Assembly: GCF_944324935.1 (NCBI RefSeq)
Contig: NZ_CALUYG010000012.1
Location: forward strand, 1 to 61,194
From: an uncultured Desulfovibrio sp.
Lineage (GTDB): Bacteria > Desulfobacterota > Desulfovibrionia > Desulfovibrionales > Desulfovibrionaceae
DNA length: 61,194 nucleotides
Direction: 5' to 3'
The position numbers and the translations under genes were made by a program. Within the stretch, counting starts at the first letter, position 1. The number at the start of each line of letters is the position of its first letter. The notes under the pieces are model-generated. The model did not search any database and had not been told where the DNA came from. It saw only the letters and a program-made list of their open reading frames with translations. Shown in pieces: positions 33,773 to 42,408 of this stretch.

Positions 33773-35178
33773 GGCTGTATCCTTTCTGTGAGCGCGGCGC
33801 GCAGCAGTGTGGCCACGCAGGCATGATCCTGCTCGCTCAGCGTGCGGGGGTCAAGGCAAAATCCGTGGTCGTCCAGCCGGCCGATCAGGGGCGGGTCGCC
33901 ATCCAGCAGGCGCTGGCGCAGCTCGACGGCGGAACAGCGCGTCGGCTCCAGACAGACGAGGGTGGTCGGCAGATCGTATTGAGGGAACGCGCCGCCGCCC
34001 ACGCGGGAGACGTCTTCGCGCAGCCGTATGGAGCAGGCGTCGCCCAGCGCGCGGCGCAGACGGGCGGCAAGACGCCGGGCCGCACGGGCCAGCGCTTCGG
34101 GAGCCAGAAAGATCATGCGCAGCGTGGGGATGCGCTCCCGCGCCAGCTCCGGGTCGCAGTAGAGGCGCAGGGTGGCTTCCAGCGCGGCCAGGGTGAGCTT
34201 GTCGCAACGCAGGGCGCGGGTGAGCTGATTGGCCTTGAGGGCGGCGATGCGCTCCCGGCTGCCCGCGATGATGCCGGCCTGTGGGCCGCCCAGCACCTTG
34301 TCGCCCGAAAAGGTGACGATGTCGGCCCCGGCGGCCAGCACCGAGGGCACGGTGGGCTCGTTGGGCAGGCCGCAGGCGCTGAAGTCCGTCAGGCTGCCGC
34401 TGCCCAGATCCTCAAAGACCGGCAGGTCGTGCTGACGGGCCAGGGCGGCCAGCTCTTCCAGCGGTACGGCGCTGTGGAAGCCCAGGATGCGGTAATTGGA
34501 GGTATGCACGCGCATGAGGGCGCGGGTCCGCTCGTTGATGGCGGCGGCATAGTCCCGCAGATGCGTACGGTTGGTGGCCCCCACCTCGCGCAGCGTGGCG
34601 CCGCTCTTGGCCATGACCTCGGGGATGCGGAAACTGCCGCCGATCTCCACCAGCTCGCCGCGCGAGACGATGACCTCGCCGCCCCGGCAGAAGGTATCCA
34701 GCACCAGCAGCACGGCCGCCGCATTGTTGTTGACCGTCATGGCGGCTTGTGCGCCGGTGAGGCGGCAGATGAGCTGTTCCGTCAGTTCCTGTCGCGACCC
34801 GCGCCCGCCGGTACGCAAGTCCAGCTCCAGAGTGGAATAGCCCTGCGCGGCCCGCAGCACGGCTTCGCAGGCTTCAGGCGCAAGGACGGATCGGCCCATA
34901 TTGGTGTGCACCACCACGCCCGTGGCGTTGATGACCGGGCGCAGCCGGGGCCGCAGGGCGGCCCGCACATGGGCCAGCAGCAAGGGCAGATGCGCCGCCA
35001 GGGCGAGCTGGTCAGGCTCGCTCACCCGACCGGCGCGGATGTCCTCGCGCTGCCTGTCCCAGTAGACGGTGACGGCTTCGCGCAGCAGGGGGCGCGGCTG
35101 CGCGCGCAGTTCCGGCGCGCGCTCCAGCAGGGCTGTCAGGCAGACATCGACGGACGGCAGGCAGCGAAAAAGATTCAT
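33769..35178 (-). CDS. selA: L-seryl-tRNA(Sec) selenium transferase
   Basis: PLP enzyme that converts seryl-tRNA(Sec) to selenocysteinyl-tRNA using selenophosphate. The PLP lysine is in TFSGDKVLGGPQAG (about Lys294). The N-terminal INATGVVVHTNMGRSVL and LRTGGRGSR segments are hallmarks. The start at 35178 is chosen for GGAGGAA upstream, giving 469 residues (typical). It is translationally coupled to folC upstream and the M18 gene downstream (4-bp overlaps). Its presence supports reading UGA as Sec in the 53-kb HesB-like gene; selB, selC and selD are not in this window. Confidence 0.96.
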   Translation of the reverse strand: MNLFRCLPSVDVCLTALLERAPELRAQPRPLLREAVTVYWDRQREDIRAGRVSEPDQLALAAHLPLLLAHVRAALRPRLRPVINATGVVVHTNMGRSVLAPEACEAVLRAAQGYSTLELDLRTGGRGSRQELTEQLICRLTGAQAAMTVNNNAAAVLLVLDTFCRGGEVIVSRGELVEIGGSFRIPEVMAKSGATLREVGATNRTHLRDYAAAINERTRALMRVHTSNYRILGFHSAVPLEELAALARQHDLPVFEDLGSGSLTDFSACGLPNEPTVPSVLAAGADIVTFSGDKVLGGPQAGIIAGSRERIAALKANQLTRALRCDKLTLAALEATLRLYCDPELARERIPTLRMIFLAPEALARAARRLAARLRRALGDACSIRLREDVSRVGGGAFPQYDLPTTLVCLEPTRCSAVELRQRLLDGDPPLIGRLDDHGFCLDPRTLSEQDHACVATLLRAALTERIQP

Positions 35179-36473
35179 GCGGGTTCCTCCGGGCTGAGGG
35201 GATCCGGCATCGTCAGATAGCGCGGGAACAGGCTGAAAAATTCCGCCAGCAGATACAGGGAGCCGCAAAGCACCACCGGAGCGTCGGCAGCGGCGGGACG
35301 AAGCGCGCCCGCGGCGGCCAGCGCGGCGGTCACGTCCGGCACGGCGCGGGCCGTGGGACGGGCCCGTCCCGCATTGCAGGCCGCCGCCACGGCGGAGGCA
35401 TCGGCGGCGCGTTCGTTGTGCAGTTGCGGCACGAGAAGGGGGATGTCCCCCAGTTCCTTTTGCAGCAGGCGCGCCGCGGGCAGCCAGTCCTTGTCGGCAA
35501 GGCAGGAGAAGACGGCGCAGCGCGGCGTCCGCCCGAGCTGGCGCAGATGGTGGACCAGCGCCTGCATGCCGTGCGGATTGTGGGCCCCGTCCAGCAGCAG
35601 GGGCGGATGGGAGGCGCAGGCGGGGAGGGATTGCAGGCGGCCCGCGATGAAGGCGCGGGCAAGGCCGTCGGCCTCGGCGGGCGTGGGCGCGGCGGAGGCG
35701 GACAGGGCGGCATGACCGAAGCGCGGGGCCAGCGAGCGCCAGGCCGCCAGGGCCACGGCGGCATTGACGCGCTGATGCGGCCCGGCCAGGCCGAGCGGCG
35801 CGGCGGGCGGCAGGGGCTCCACGAAGCTCAGTGGCGCGGCATGAGCGGCCGCCGCGGCTTCGAGCGCGGCGCGGGCCGCCGGATACTGCGGCGCGCTGAC
35901 GACGGGGGCGCTGTCGCGGATGGCCGCGGCCTTGTCGGCGGCGATGTCGGCCAGGGAGGGGCCGAGGATGGCCGCATGATCAAGGGCAATGGGCGCATAG
36001 CAAAGCGCGTCGGCCGGACAGGCGGTGGTGGCGTCGTGGCGGCCGCCGAGGCCGGCTTCGAGGATGGCCAGCTCCACGCCGTGGCGGGCAAAGGCCAGCA
36101 GGGCAAGCACGGTGAGGAATTCAAAATAGGTCAGTTCCGGGCAGGCGGCGTAGACCTCATCGGCCAGGGCCGGCCATGCCGCCTCCGGCAGGGGCACGCC
36201 GTCCAGCCGGATACGCTCGGCGGGGGAGACGAAATGCGGCGAGGTGTACAGCCCGGTACGCAGCCCGTGGCTGCGCGCCAGACTGTCCAGAAAGGCGGCG
36301 GTGGAGCCCTTGCCGTTGGTGCCGAGCACCTGCACGCAGACAAGGGGGGGGCGGACGGGGAAGAGGCGGGCAAGGGCCTGCTCCATGCGCTCGAGCCCCA
36401 GCTCCATATGGAAGAAGCCGCGGGCGTCAAGATGGGCGATGACCTGGGCAAATGAGGGAAAGGTGGTGTGCAT
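35175..36473 (-). CDS. folC: bifunctional folylpolyglutamate/dihydrofolate synthase
   Basis: Adds glutamate to dihydropteroate and tetrahydrofolate. The ATP-binding GTNGKGST is at residues 51-58, followed by SPHFVSPAERI and LEAGLGGRHDATTA, both Mur-ligase/FolC signatures; LLDGAHNPHGM marks the C-terminal domain. The length is 432 residues from ATG 36473. GTG 36497 is an alternative start; neither has a good ribosome site. First gene of the folC-selA-M18 chain, divergent from the large glycosyltransferase. Confidence 0.92.
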   Translation of the reverse strand: MHTTFPSFAQVIAHLDARGFFHMELGLERMEQALARLFPVRPPLVCVQVLGTNGKGSTAAFLDSLARSHGLRTGLYTSPHFVSPAERIRLDGVPLPEAAWPALADEVYAACPELTYFEFLTVLALLAFARHGVELAILEAGLGGRHDATTACPADALCYAPIALDHAAILGPSLADIAADKAAAIRDSAPVVSAPQYPAARAALEAAAAAHAAPLSFVEPLPPAAPLGLAGPHQRVNAAVALAAWRSLAPRFGHAALSASAAPTPAEADGLARAFIAGRLQSLPACASHPPLLLDGAHNPHGMQALVHHLRQLGRTPRCAVFSCLADKDWLPAARLLQKELGDIPLLVPQLHNERAADASAVAAACNAGRARPTARAVPDVTAALAAAGALRPAAADAPVVLCGSLYLLAEFFSLFPRYLTMPDPLSPEEPA

Positions 36474-36580
36474 GGGAGGGAGTATGCCAGAAAGCACGGG
36501 CCGTTGGCTACTGCCGGGAGGCGCAAAAAACGCGGCGCGGGGCAGGCGGTCGGTGCGGGAAGGAAAATCCGCCTGCCCGG

Positions 36581-36616
36581 TTGCTTTCCGTATCGGGCTG
36601 CCCTAGCATACGCGCA
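36581..36616 (+). promoter_or_regulatory. promoter of the GT2 gene, possibly giving a leaderless mRNA
   Basis: TTGCTT at 36581-36586, a 17-bp spacer and TAGCAT at 36604-36609. Counting seven bases from the -10 puts the transcript start exactly on the A of ATG 36616. No ribosome site precedes that ATG. Confidence 0.5.
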
Positions 36617-39501
36617 TGGAAAAAACGATCATTCCCACATTATCGACTGGGGACGTCGCCGCCCGTTGTACGGTGTTTCTGCTGACCGCCGACGCGCGTT
36701 CGCCGCGTCGCGAGGAGCTGGTCAAAGCCACGGGAGGAGCCGTGGTGCGGATCTGTACCGACGTGGCGGCGCTCAATGCGGCCGTGCGTGCCGCATCCAC
36801 ACATTATTGTCTTATCTGGAGCGAGGCCCTCGTGCCGGCGGAAGGCCTGCTGCCGCGCCTGGTGGGGCGGCTGGAAGCTGATGCGGCCTGCGTGGGGGTG
36901 TCGCCCGTCTGGACGTATACGCTGGGCGACAGGCGCATCAACGCCCTGGCCGGCATGGCCGTCACGGCGGACGGCGGGCTGTGCGCCCTGTACGAAGGCC
37001 GGGACGCGGCCTCGGCCCCGGTGCGCGGCGTGCGTCGCTGCGCGCTGGCGCCCGTACAGTCCCTGCTGTTGCGGCGGGAGGCTTTCGTGGCGCTGGGCGG
37101 CCTGTCGGAGCAGCTCGATCCGCTGCTGGCCGGGCCGGATCTCTGTTTGCGTCTGGCCGCGCAGTACAGCCGGCAGGGGAGCGGCACGGCCTTCTTCGCC
37201 GTGGAACCGGAAGCGCGGGCGGACCTGACGGACATCCTGCTGCCCCTGAAGCTGGTCGGCCTGTGGAACAGTCTGGTCTCGCGCGGGCGTCTGTCCTGCC
37301 CTGTGGCCGGGGATCTCCATACGCATTGCGCGGCGGACGGGCTGACCTGCGGCGTGAGCCGCTGGCTGGTGGACGGTCCCGCGGATCAGCTTGCCCCGGA
37401 TGTGGACGCGGCGGCCCCGTGGCAGGAAAGTTATCTCGCCTGGCGCGCCAGCGGGGATGCCGCCCTGTTGGCCCGCAGCGTGGAGGCCGCCCCGGCGGCG
37501 GAAAGGGAGCGTCTGCTGGAGCTCTGCCGCTCATTGCCGGACTGCCTGCCGCACACGGCGGCATGGTACGCCGCGCGGGCGGAAAAACTGCGCGCCTTTG
37601 CCGGCCGGCACGGGCTGGACGCCATGCAGACGGCGCTGTCGGACTGGGATGCCGCGGCCTTTCGGACGGACTGTCTCGTGCCGGCCATGCAGGCCCTGCG
37701 ACGGCAGGACGTGTACGAGGCGTCGCTGGAGGCCTGCCCGGGGACCTATGATGCCTGGCTGGAGCTGGAGGAAGGACCGCGCCGGGCCGCTGCCGCCGAA
37801 AGGACGCCCGCCGCGGTGGGGCAGGCGTCCACCGTGGAGACCGGCGCCGCCAGGCCGCGCCTTTCCGTACTCATGCCTGTCTGGAATACCGATCCCGCCT
37901 TTTTGCGGGCGGCGGTGGATTCCGTGCTCGGGCAGACGTACGCGGACTGGCGGCTCTGCATGGTGGATGACGCCTCGGACAGGCAGGAGACGCGCGAGCT
38001 GCTGGACAGCCTGAAAGATGCCGATGCGCGCATCCGCCTCGTGCGGCGGGAGACGAACGGCGGCATCGCCAGCGCCTCCCAGGCGGCGCTGGAACTGGCG
38101 GACGCGCCCTGGGCGGCGCTGCTGGACCATGACGACATGCTGGCTCCCGACGCGCTGGCGCAGGTGGCCGATGCCGTGGCCGCCCAGCCGCACTGGCGCT
38201 ATCTGTTCAGCGACGAGGACAAGATGGACGCCGCGGGCGTGCGGCGCAATCCCTTCTTCAAGCCCGGCTTTGACCGCGATCTTTTGGAGGGCGGCAATTA
38301 CGCCTGTCATCTCTCGGCCTTTGACCGGGAGACGCTCCTTGCCTGCGGCGGCTTCCGCGAAGGCTTCGACGGCGCACAGGATTTCGACCTCATCCTGCGG
38401 GTGACCGACGCGCTGGAGGACAGGCAGATCGGGCACATCCCGTCCATCCTCTACCACTGGCGCGTGCATCCCGGCAGCTGCGCCGGCCAGGTGGGGGCCA
38501 AAAAGGGCGTGGAGGACGCCTCCCGCCGGGCCCTGGCCGACCATCTGGTCCGCTGCGGACGACAGGACGAGATCTGCGGAGCCGGGCTGACCAACTTCTT
38601 CCGTCTGGGCCGCCCGCTGCCGGAAAAGGCCCCGCGCGCCAGCGTGGTGCTGCTGGCCCGCCCCGGCGTGACGGTGACGCCGGCCCTGCGGCAGACGCTG
38701 GAGGAGCTCGCCGCCCTCTGGCCCTGCGAGATCCTGTGGCAGCCGGTGGACGTCTCCATCGACGAGCCCAGCCGCGCCCCCTTTGCGGACTGGAAGGCCC
38801 TGCCGCCGGCCACCAACTGGGCGGGCGGCTGCAATGCCGCCGTGCAGGCGGCCTCCGGCGAGCTGGTGCTCTTCCTCGATGCCGCCCTGGCCCCGCTGCC
38901 GGGCTGCCGTCCTGAACAGCTCCTCATCCAGGCCATGCGGGAGGATGTGGCCGTGGCCGGAGGGATCATCCATCGTGACGGCGCGCTGTGGAACGCCGGG
39001 CTGGCTCCCGGCGCGGGCGGACTGCCCTTTGCCTTCATGCGCGGCATGCCCCGCGAGCTGCTGCGGCATGTGGCCTGGGGCCAGCTGCTGCTGACCCGTC
39101 CCAGCATCGCCGCGCCTATGGAGTGCATGGCCTTCCGGCGTGCGCTCTATCTGGATCGCAACGGCTTCAACGTGAACTTCGGGACGCTTTCCGGGGCGGA
39201 CTTCTGCCTTGGCGCGGCCCGTCGCCGCCTGAAGACGCTCGCCAGCCCGTGGGCCCAGTGGACGCTGTTGGGCGAGCATGCCGAGGACGCCCTGGCCGTG
39301 CGGACCCAGATCGCCATCCAGGAAGGCTCGGGGACGCAGTGCGGCACGCTGCGCGCCGCCGAAACGCGGGAGTCCTACATCGCTTATCAGCAGATACTCC
39401 AGCGCTTCAAGGACCGCTGGGGCGACGACATCCGCCGCAGTCCCATCCGTAATCGCCAGCTCGGCGCGGCCTTCGACAACGGCTGGCGTCTGCCGCTCTG
39501 A
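36616..39501 (+). CDS. large protein with a GT-A family 2 glycosyltransferase domain
   Basis: A 961-residue cytoplasmic protein. Residues about 415-640 are a family 2 glycosyltransferase domain: SVLMPVWNTDPAFLRAAVDS, DDASD, the DHDD metal motif near 503, FSDEDK and an acceptor-side GAQDFDL segment. The first 230 residues have a weaker GT-A-like pattern (CTVFLLTADA, then GPDLCLRLA). The last 300 residues (about 665-961) again resemble a GT2 fold but lack a clear DxD. It is possibly a multidomain surface-sugar or O-antigen enzyme. No other glycan genes are adjacent, so its substrate is unknown. Confidence 0.8.
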   Translation: MEKTIIPTLSTGDVAARCTVFLLTADARSPRREELVKATGGAVVRICTDVAALNAAVRAASTHYCLIWSEALVPAEGLLPRLVGRLEADAACVGVSPVWTYTLGDRRINALAGMAVTADGGLCALYEGRDAASAPVRGVRRCALAPVQSLLLRREAFVALGGLSEQLDPLLAGPDLCLRLAAQYSRQGSGTAFFAVEPEARADLTDILLPLKLVGLWNSLVSRGRLSCPVAGDLHTHCAADGLTCGVSRWLVDGPADQLAPDVDAAAPWQESYLAWRASGDAALLARSVEAAPAAERERLLELCRSLPDCLPHTAAWYAARAEKLRAFAGRHGLDAMQTALSDWDAAAFRTDCLVPAMQALRRQDVYEASLEACPGTYDAWLELEEGPRRAAAAERTPAAVGQASTVETGAARPRLSVLMPVWNTDPAFLRAAVDSVLGQTYADWRLCMVDDASDRQETRELLDSLKDADARIRLVRRETNGGIASASQAALELADAPWAALLDHDDMLAPDALAQVADAVAAQPHWRYLFSDEDKMDAAGVRRNPFFKPGFDRDLLEGGNYACHLSAFDRETLLACGGFREGFDGAQDFDLILRVTDALEDRQIGHIPSILYHWRVHPGSCAGQVGAKKGVEDASRRALADHLVRCGRQDEICGAGLTNFFRLGRPLPEKAPRASVVLLARPGVTVTPALRQTLEELAALWPCEILWQPVDVSIDEPSRAPFADWKALPPATNWAGGCNAAVQAASGELVLFLDAALAPLPGCRPEQLLIQAMREDVAVAGGIIHRDGALWNAGLAPGAGGLPFAFMRGMPRELLRHVAWGQLLLTRPSIAAPMECMAFRRALYLDRNGFNVNFGTLSGADFCLGAARRRLKTLASPWAQWTLLGEHAEDALAVRTQIAIQEGSGTQCGTLRAAETRESYIAYQQILQRFKDRWGDDIRRSPIRNRQLGAAFDNGWRLPL

Positions 39502-39560
39502 TTGCCGCGCAGGAGCGGAAAGGGACACGTTTGCCCGCGCGGCATACGGGTCAAGGTTAA

Positions 39561-39596
39561 AAAAATCGCCTCCGGCAGATGCCGGAGGCGATTTTT
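39561..39596. terminator. bidirectional intrinsic terminator
   Basis: A 16-bp perfect stem (39561-39576 with 39581-39596) with loop AGAT. The arms begin with AAAAA and end with TTTTTT, so it works in both directions: after the GT2 gene and, 140 bp beyond its stop, for greA. Confidence 0.9.
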
Positions 39597-39738
39597 TGCG
39601 CGGGAACCAGCGCGGAGGACGAAGGGCCAGCCGCTACGGCCGTCGCGACAAAAACAGGACCGTGTCCGCCGGGGACGGGAGCAGCGCCCCGCCGCCCGCG
39701 GCCGGGCCAAAGGCGGGACGGAGCGTCCGCGATGCCGT

Positions 39739-40233
39739 CTAGCCCAGCACGGCGGAGCCGCGGAAGGAGATGTCCACGATCTCATAGGTGACGCGTCCGC
39801 GCGGGATGTCCACGCTGACTTCGTCGCCCACTTCCTTGCCCAGCAGGGCCTGGCCCACGGGCGAGAGGAAGGAGATGGAACCCTTGGCGGGATCGGCTTC
39901 GTCCGGGCCGAGGATGGTGTAGGTGCGGCTCTCCTCGGTATCCACGTCTTCCACTTCGACGGTCGCGCCGAAAATGACCTTGTCGCCGCTCAGCTTGTCA
40001 AGATCGATGACCTGGTAGAGCGCAAGGCGGGACTCGATGTATTTGATGCGGGCCTCTGCCATGCCCTGCCGCTCCCGGGCGGCGTCATAGCCGGCATTTT
40101 CCCGCAGGTCGCCTTCTTCCCGGGCTTCCTTGATGGCCTGGATGATCTGCGGGCGTTCGCTCTTGAGGCGGGCCAGCTCGTCCTCCAGCTTCTTGTAGCC
40201 CTGTGTCGTGATGGGGATGGTGGTGACAGCCAT
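39739..40233 (-). CDS. greA: transcription elongation factor GreA
   Basis: Binds the secondary channel of RNA polymerase and stimulates cleavage of backtracked RNA. The N-terminal coiled coil carries the GreA motif LRENAGYDAARERQG with the two acidic tip residues nearby (EGDLREN). The C-terminal FKBP-like domain has VGQALLGKEVGDEV. The start at 40233 has GGGAGAAAC upstream and gives 164 residues, the usual size. It is divergent from the MprF-like gene across a 400-bp gap. Confidence 0.93.
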   Translation of the reverse strand: MAVTTIPITTQGYKKLEDELARLKSERPQIIQAIKEAREEGDLRENAGYDAARERQGMAEARIKYIESRLALYQVIDLDKLSGDKVIFGATVEVEDVDTEESRTYTILGPDEADPAKGSISFLSPVGQALLGKEVGDEVSVDIPRGRVTYEIVDISFRGSAVLG

Positions 40234-40634
40234 AATGTTTCTCCCTTGCGCGCACAGCGCGGTGAGCATGACCGCTGCCGCCGGCGTGCGGGCAGCGAGG
40301 GCAGCGCGGGGCTGCCATGTGGTTACCGGGGGCCGGATGGCAACGGCTCAAAAAAGAAGTGCCCGAAACCACCTTGGCGGCTTTGGCACAGTCAGAAAAA
40401 AAGTGTCCTCCACGGCATGAGCATGGCATGGGGACAACTCTACTGGTGGAATGACCATACGCTTTCCGGCGGTGGCGGTCAAGCCTCCACGGCTGGCGAC
40501 CGCCCACGCCCCGCCGGCCGCCGCATCCGGCGGGCGGAGCGGAGATGACGGCAGATGACCGGCCTTGCTTGCGAAATATGGGAAAATGGGCTACGCCTGA
40601 AGCAATAAAAACAATCTGTTCCGATCGAGCCGCC
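40234..40634. other. 400-bp gap between greA and the MprF-like gene
   Basis: Holds a terminator-like hairpin at about 40359-40389, in which GTGCC at the left pairs with GGCAC at the right and inner pairs are less regular. It is flanked on the minus strand by a T-run on both sides. This places it about 125 nt upstream of the greA start, where it could act as a leader attenuator. No clear gene or perfect promoter was seen. Confidence 0.4.
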
Positions 40635-42209
40635 ATGAAAAAATATTTGCGCTATCTTGGCCCTGTGCTGATCAGCTGTCTGTTTTTGCTGGCCATCTAC
40701 CTCCTGTATCAGAAGCTCAAGGCGTACAGCCTGGAAGAGATCCGGCAGAGCATCGAGCAGGTTTCCTTTTTCAGCATCGGTCTGTCCATCTTTCTGACCG
40801 CCATCAATTATCTTATCCTCGTGGGCTACGACTGGCTGGCGCTCAAGGCCATCCACAAGAGCCTGCCGCTGCCGCGTGTGGGGCTCGTCTCACTGGTGGG
40901 GCAGTCGGTCAGCTACAATTTCGGGGCCCTGCTGGGGGGCACGACGGTACGGTATCGCTTCTACTCGGCGTGGGGCTTCTCCTTTTCCGAGATCGTGCGG
41001 CTGGTGCTCATGCTGGCCGTCACCTTCTGGGTGGGGGCACTGGGCCTGAGCGGCCTCATCTTTCTCGTGGCTCCGCCCGTCATCCCCGACGAGCTGCTGA
41101 CGAAAATGCCCATCAAGGACATCCGCATCCTTGGCGTGCTGCTGTTGTTCGTGGCGGTGGTCTATCTCGTGCTCTGCTTCCGCGTGCGTAAGCCCGTGCA
41201 CATCTTCGGCAAGGAATTCGTTTTCCCCGCGCCGCGCATCGCCGTGGCCCAGATGGTCGTGGCCGGGGTGGATCTCATCGCCGCCGCTTCCTGCATGTAT
41301 GTGCTGCTGCCGCATGATCTGGGCATAAGCTTCATCGAATTTCTGCCCGGCTACCTCATGGCGCAGGTGGCGGTGGTGCTGACGCACATTCCCGGCGGGG
41401 TGGGCGTCTTCGAACTGGTCATCATCCATCTGACCCATACGCCGCGCGAGCAGGCCGTCTTTGCGGCGGTGCTGCTGTTCCGCCTCATCTACTACATCCT
41501 GCCCCTGCTGGCGGCCGCGGTGCTGCTGGCCGTCTACGAGGCCCGCCAGAGCCGTAACATGCTGCGCGAGGCGGGGCGCTGGCTGTCGGTCGTCTCCCAT
41601 TCCGTTTCCGCCTACCTGACCTTCGCGGCGGGCGTATTCCTGCTCATTTCCACGACATTGCCCATCCGTGCGGCGGCCCTGGCCCGCATGAGCGAGATCC
41701 TGCCGCGCGTGCTCATGGGGGCCGGGCACTTCGTCTGCGCGCTTTCCGGCGCGGCGCTGCTCTTCGTTTCCTACGGGCTGGAGCGGCGGCAGCGGCGGGC
41801 CTACCTTCTGGCGGCGAGCGCGCTGTCGCTGGGCATCATCGGGGCGCTGCTCAACGCCTTTTCCTGGGGCTGCGCCCTTATGAGCGCCGTGGTGCTGCTG
41901 GCCGTGGTGCTGGGGCGGCGGCGCTTCTACCGCTCCTCCTTCTTCTGGGAGGAACCCGTCCCCCTGTACTGGCTGGGAGCCGCCTTCGGGGTGCTGGTGA
42001 TCAATTTCGCCCTGGGCTGGTTCATCTACGCGCCCCACTGGGAACGGGCGGAACACTGGGGCTTCGATCAGGGCTTCAACGCGCCGCATGTGCTGCTCGG
42101 CTTTGCCGGCATCGCCGTGCTGGTCATCGTGGGCTGGCTGTGGCGCGTGAGCCTGCGCCGCCACAAGCGCAGGCGCGAACAAAAGGCGCAGGCGACGGGC
42201 GACGCGTAA
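40635..42209 (+). CDS. MprF-like (lysylphosphatidylglycerol synthase TM region) membrane protein
   Basis: Polytopic inner-membrane protein of 524 residues with roughly twelve or more hydrophobic helices. It belongs to the UPF0104/LPG-synthase transmembrane family: GQSVSYNFGALLGGTTVRYRF and VLTHIPGGVGVFE are diagnostic. It lacks the cytosolic aminoacyltransferase domain of full-length MprF, so it is a flippase-like half or a relative of unknown lipid specificity. ATG 40635 is preceded only by a weak GAGC. A terminator follows 30 bp after the stop. Confidence 0.82.
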   Translation: MKKYLRYLGPVLISCLFLLAIYLLYQKLKAYSLEEIRQSIEQVSFFSIGLSIFLTAINYLILVGYDWLALKAIHKSLPLPRVGLVSLVGQSVSYNFGALLGGTTVRYRFYSAWGFSFSEIVRLVLMLAVTFWVGALGLSGLIFLVAPPVIPDELLTKMPIKDIRILGVLLLFVAVVYLVLCFRVRKPVHIFGKEFVFPAPRIAVAQMVVAGVDLIAAASCMYVLLPHDLGISFIEFLPGYLMAQVAVVLTHIPGGVGVFELVIIHLTHTPREQAVFAAVLLFRLIYYILPLLAAAVLLAVYEARQSRNMLREAGRWLSVVSHSVSAYLTFAAGVFLLISTTLPIRAAALARMSEILPRVLMGAGHFVCALSGAALLFVSYGLERRQRRAYLLAASALSLGIIGALLNAFSWGCALMSAVVLLAVVLGRRRFYRSSFFWEEPVPLYWLGAAFGVLVINFALGWFIYAPHWERAEHWGFDQGFNAPHVLLGFAGIAVLVIVGWLWRVSLRRHKRRREQKAQATGDA

Positions 42210-42240
42210 CGAGCGGCGCGAAAGCGAGAAGAAAGATACG

Positions 42241-42276
42241 GACGGCCCCCGGCTGATGCTGGGGGCCGTCGTTTTG
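42241..42276 (+). terminator. terminator after the MprF-like gene
   Basis: GACGGCCCCC (42241-42250), a ten-base loop and GGGGGCCGTC (42261-42270) are followed by GTTTTG. Confidence 0.8.
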
Positions 42277-42339
42277 TCGCCGGGAAGGTGGGGACTGCCA
42301 ATACCCTGTCGCGCTGCGGCGGACGGGTGCGGACATCCC

Positions 42340-42378
42340 GTGAAAAGTGTGCCCGCATACTGTCATATGCGGGCACAC
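42340..42378 (-). terminator. terminator of the autotransporter gene
   Basis: A 13-bp perfect stem: GTGTGCCCGCATA at 42347-42359 with TATGCGGGCACAC at 42366-42378, loop of six. On the minus strand it is followed by TTTTCACG. Confidence 0.8.
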
Positions 42379-42408
42379 GCGGTCAGTCTGGCAAGCGGGG
42401 CTTGTTGG

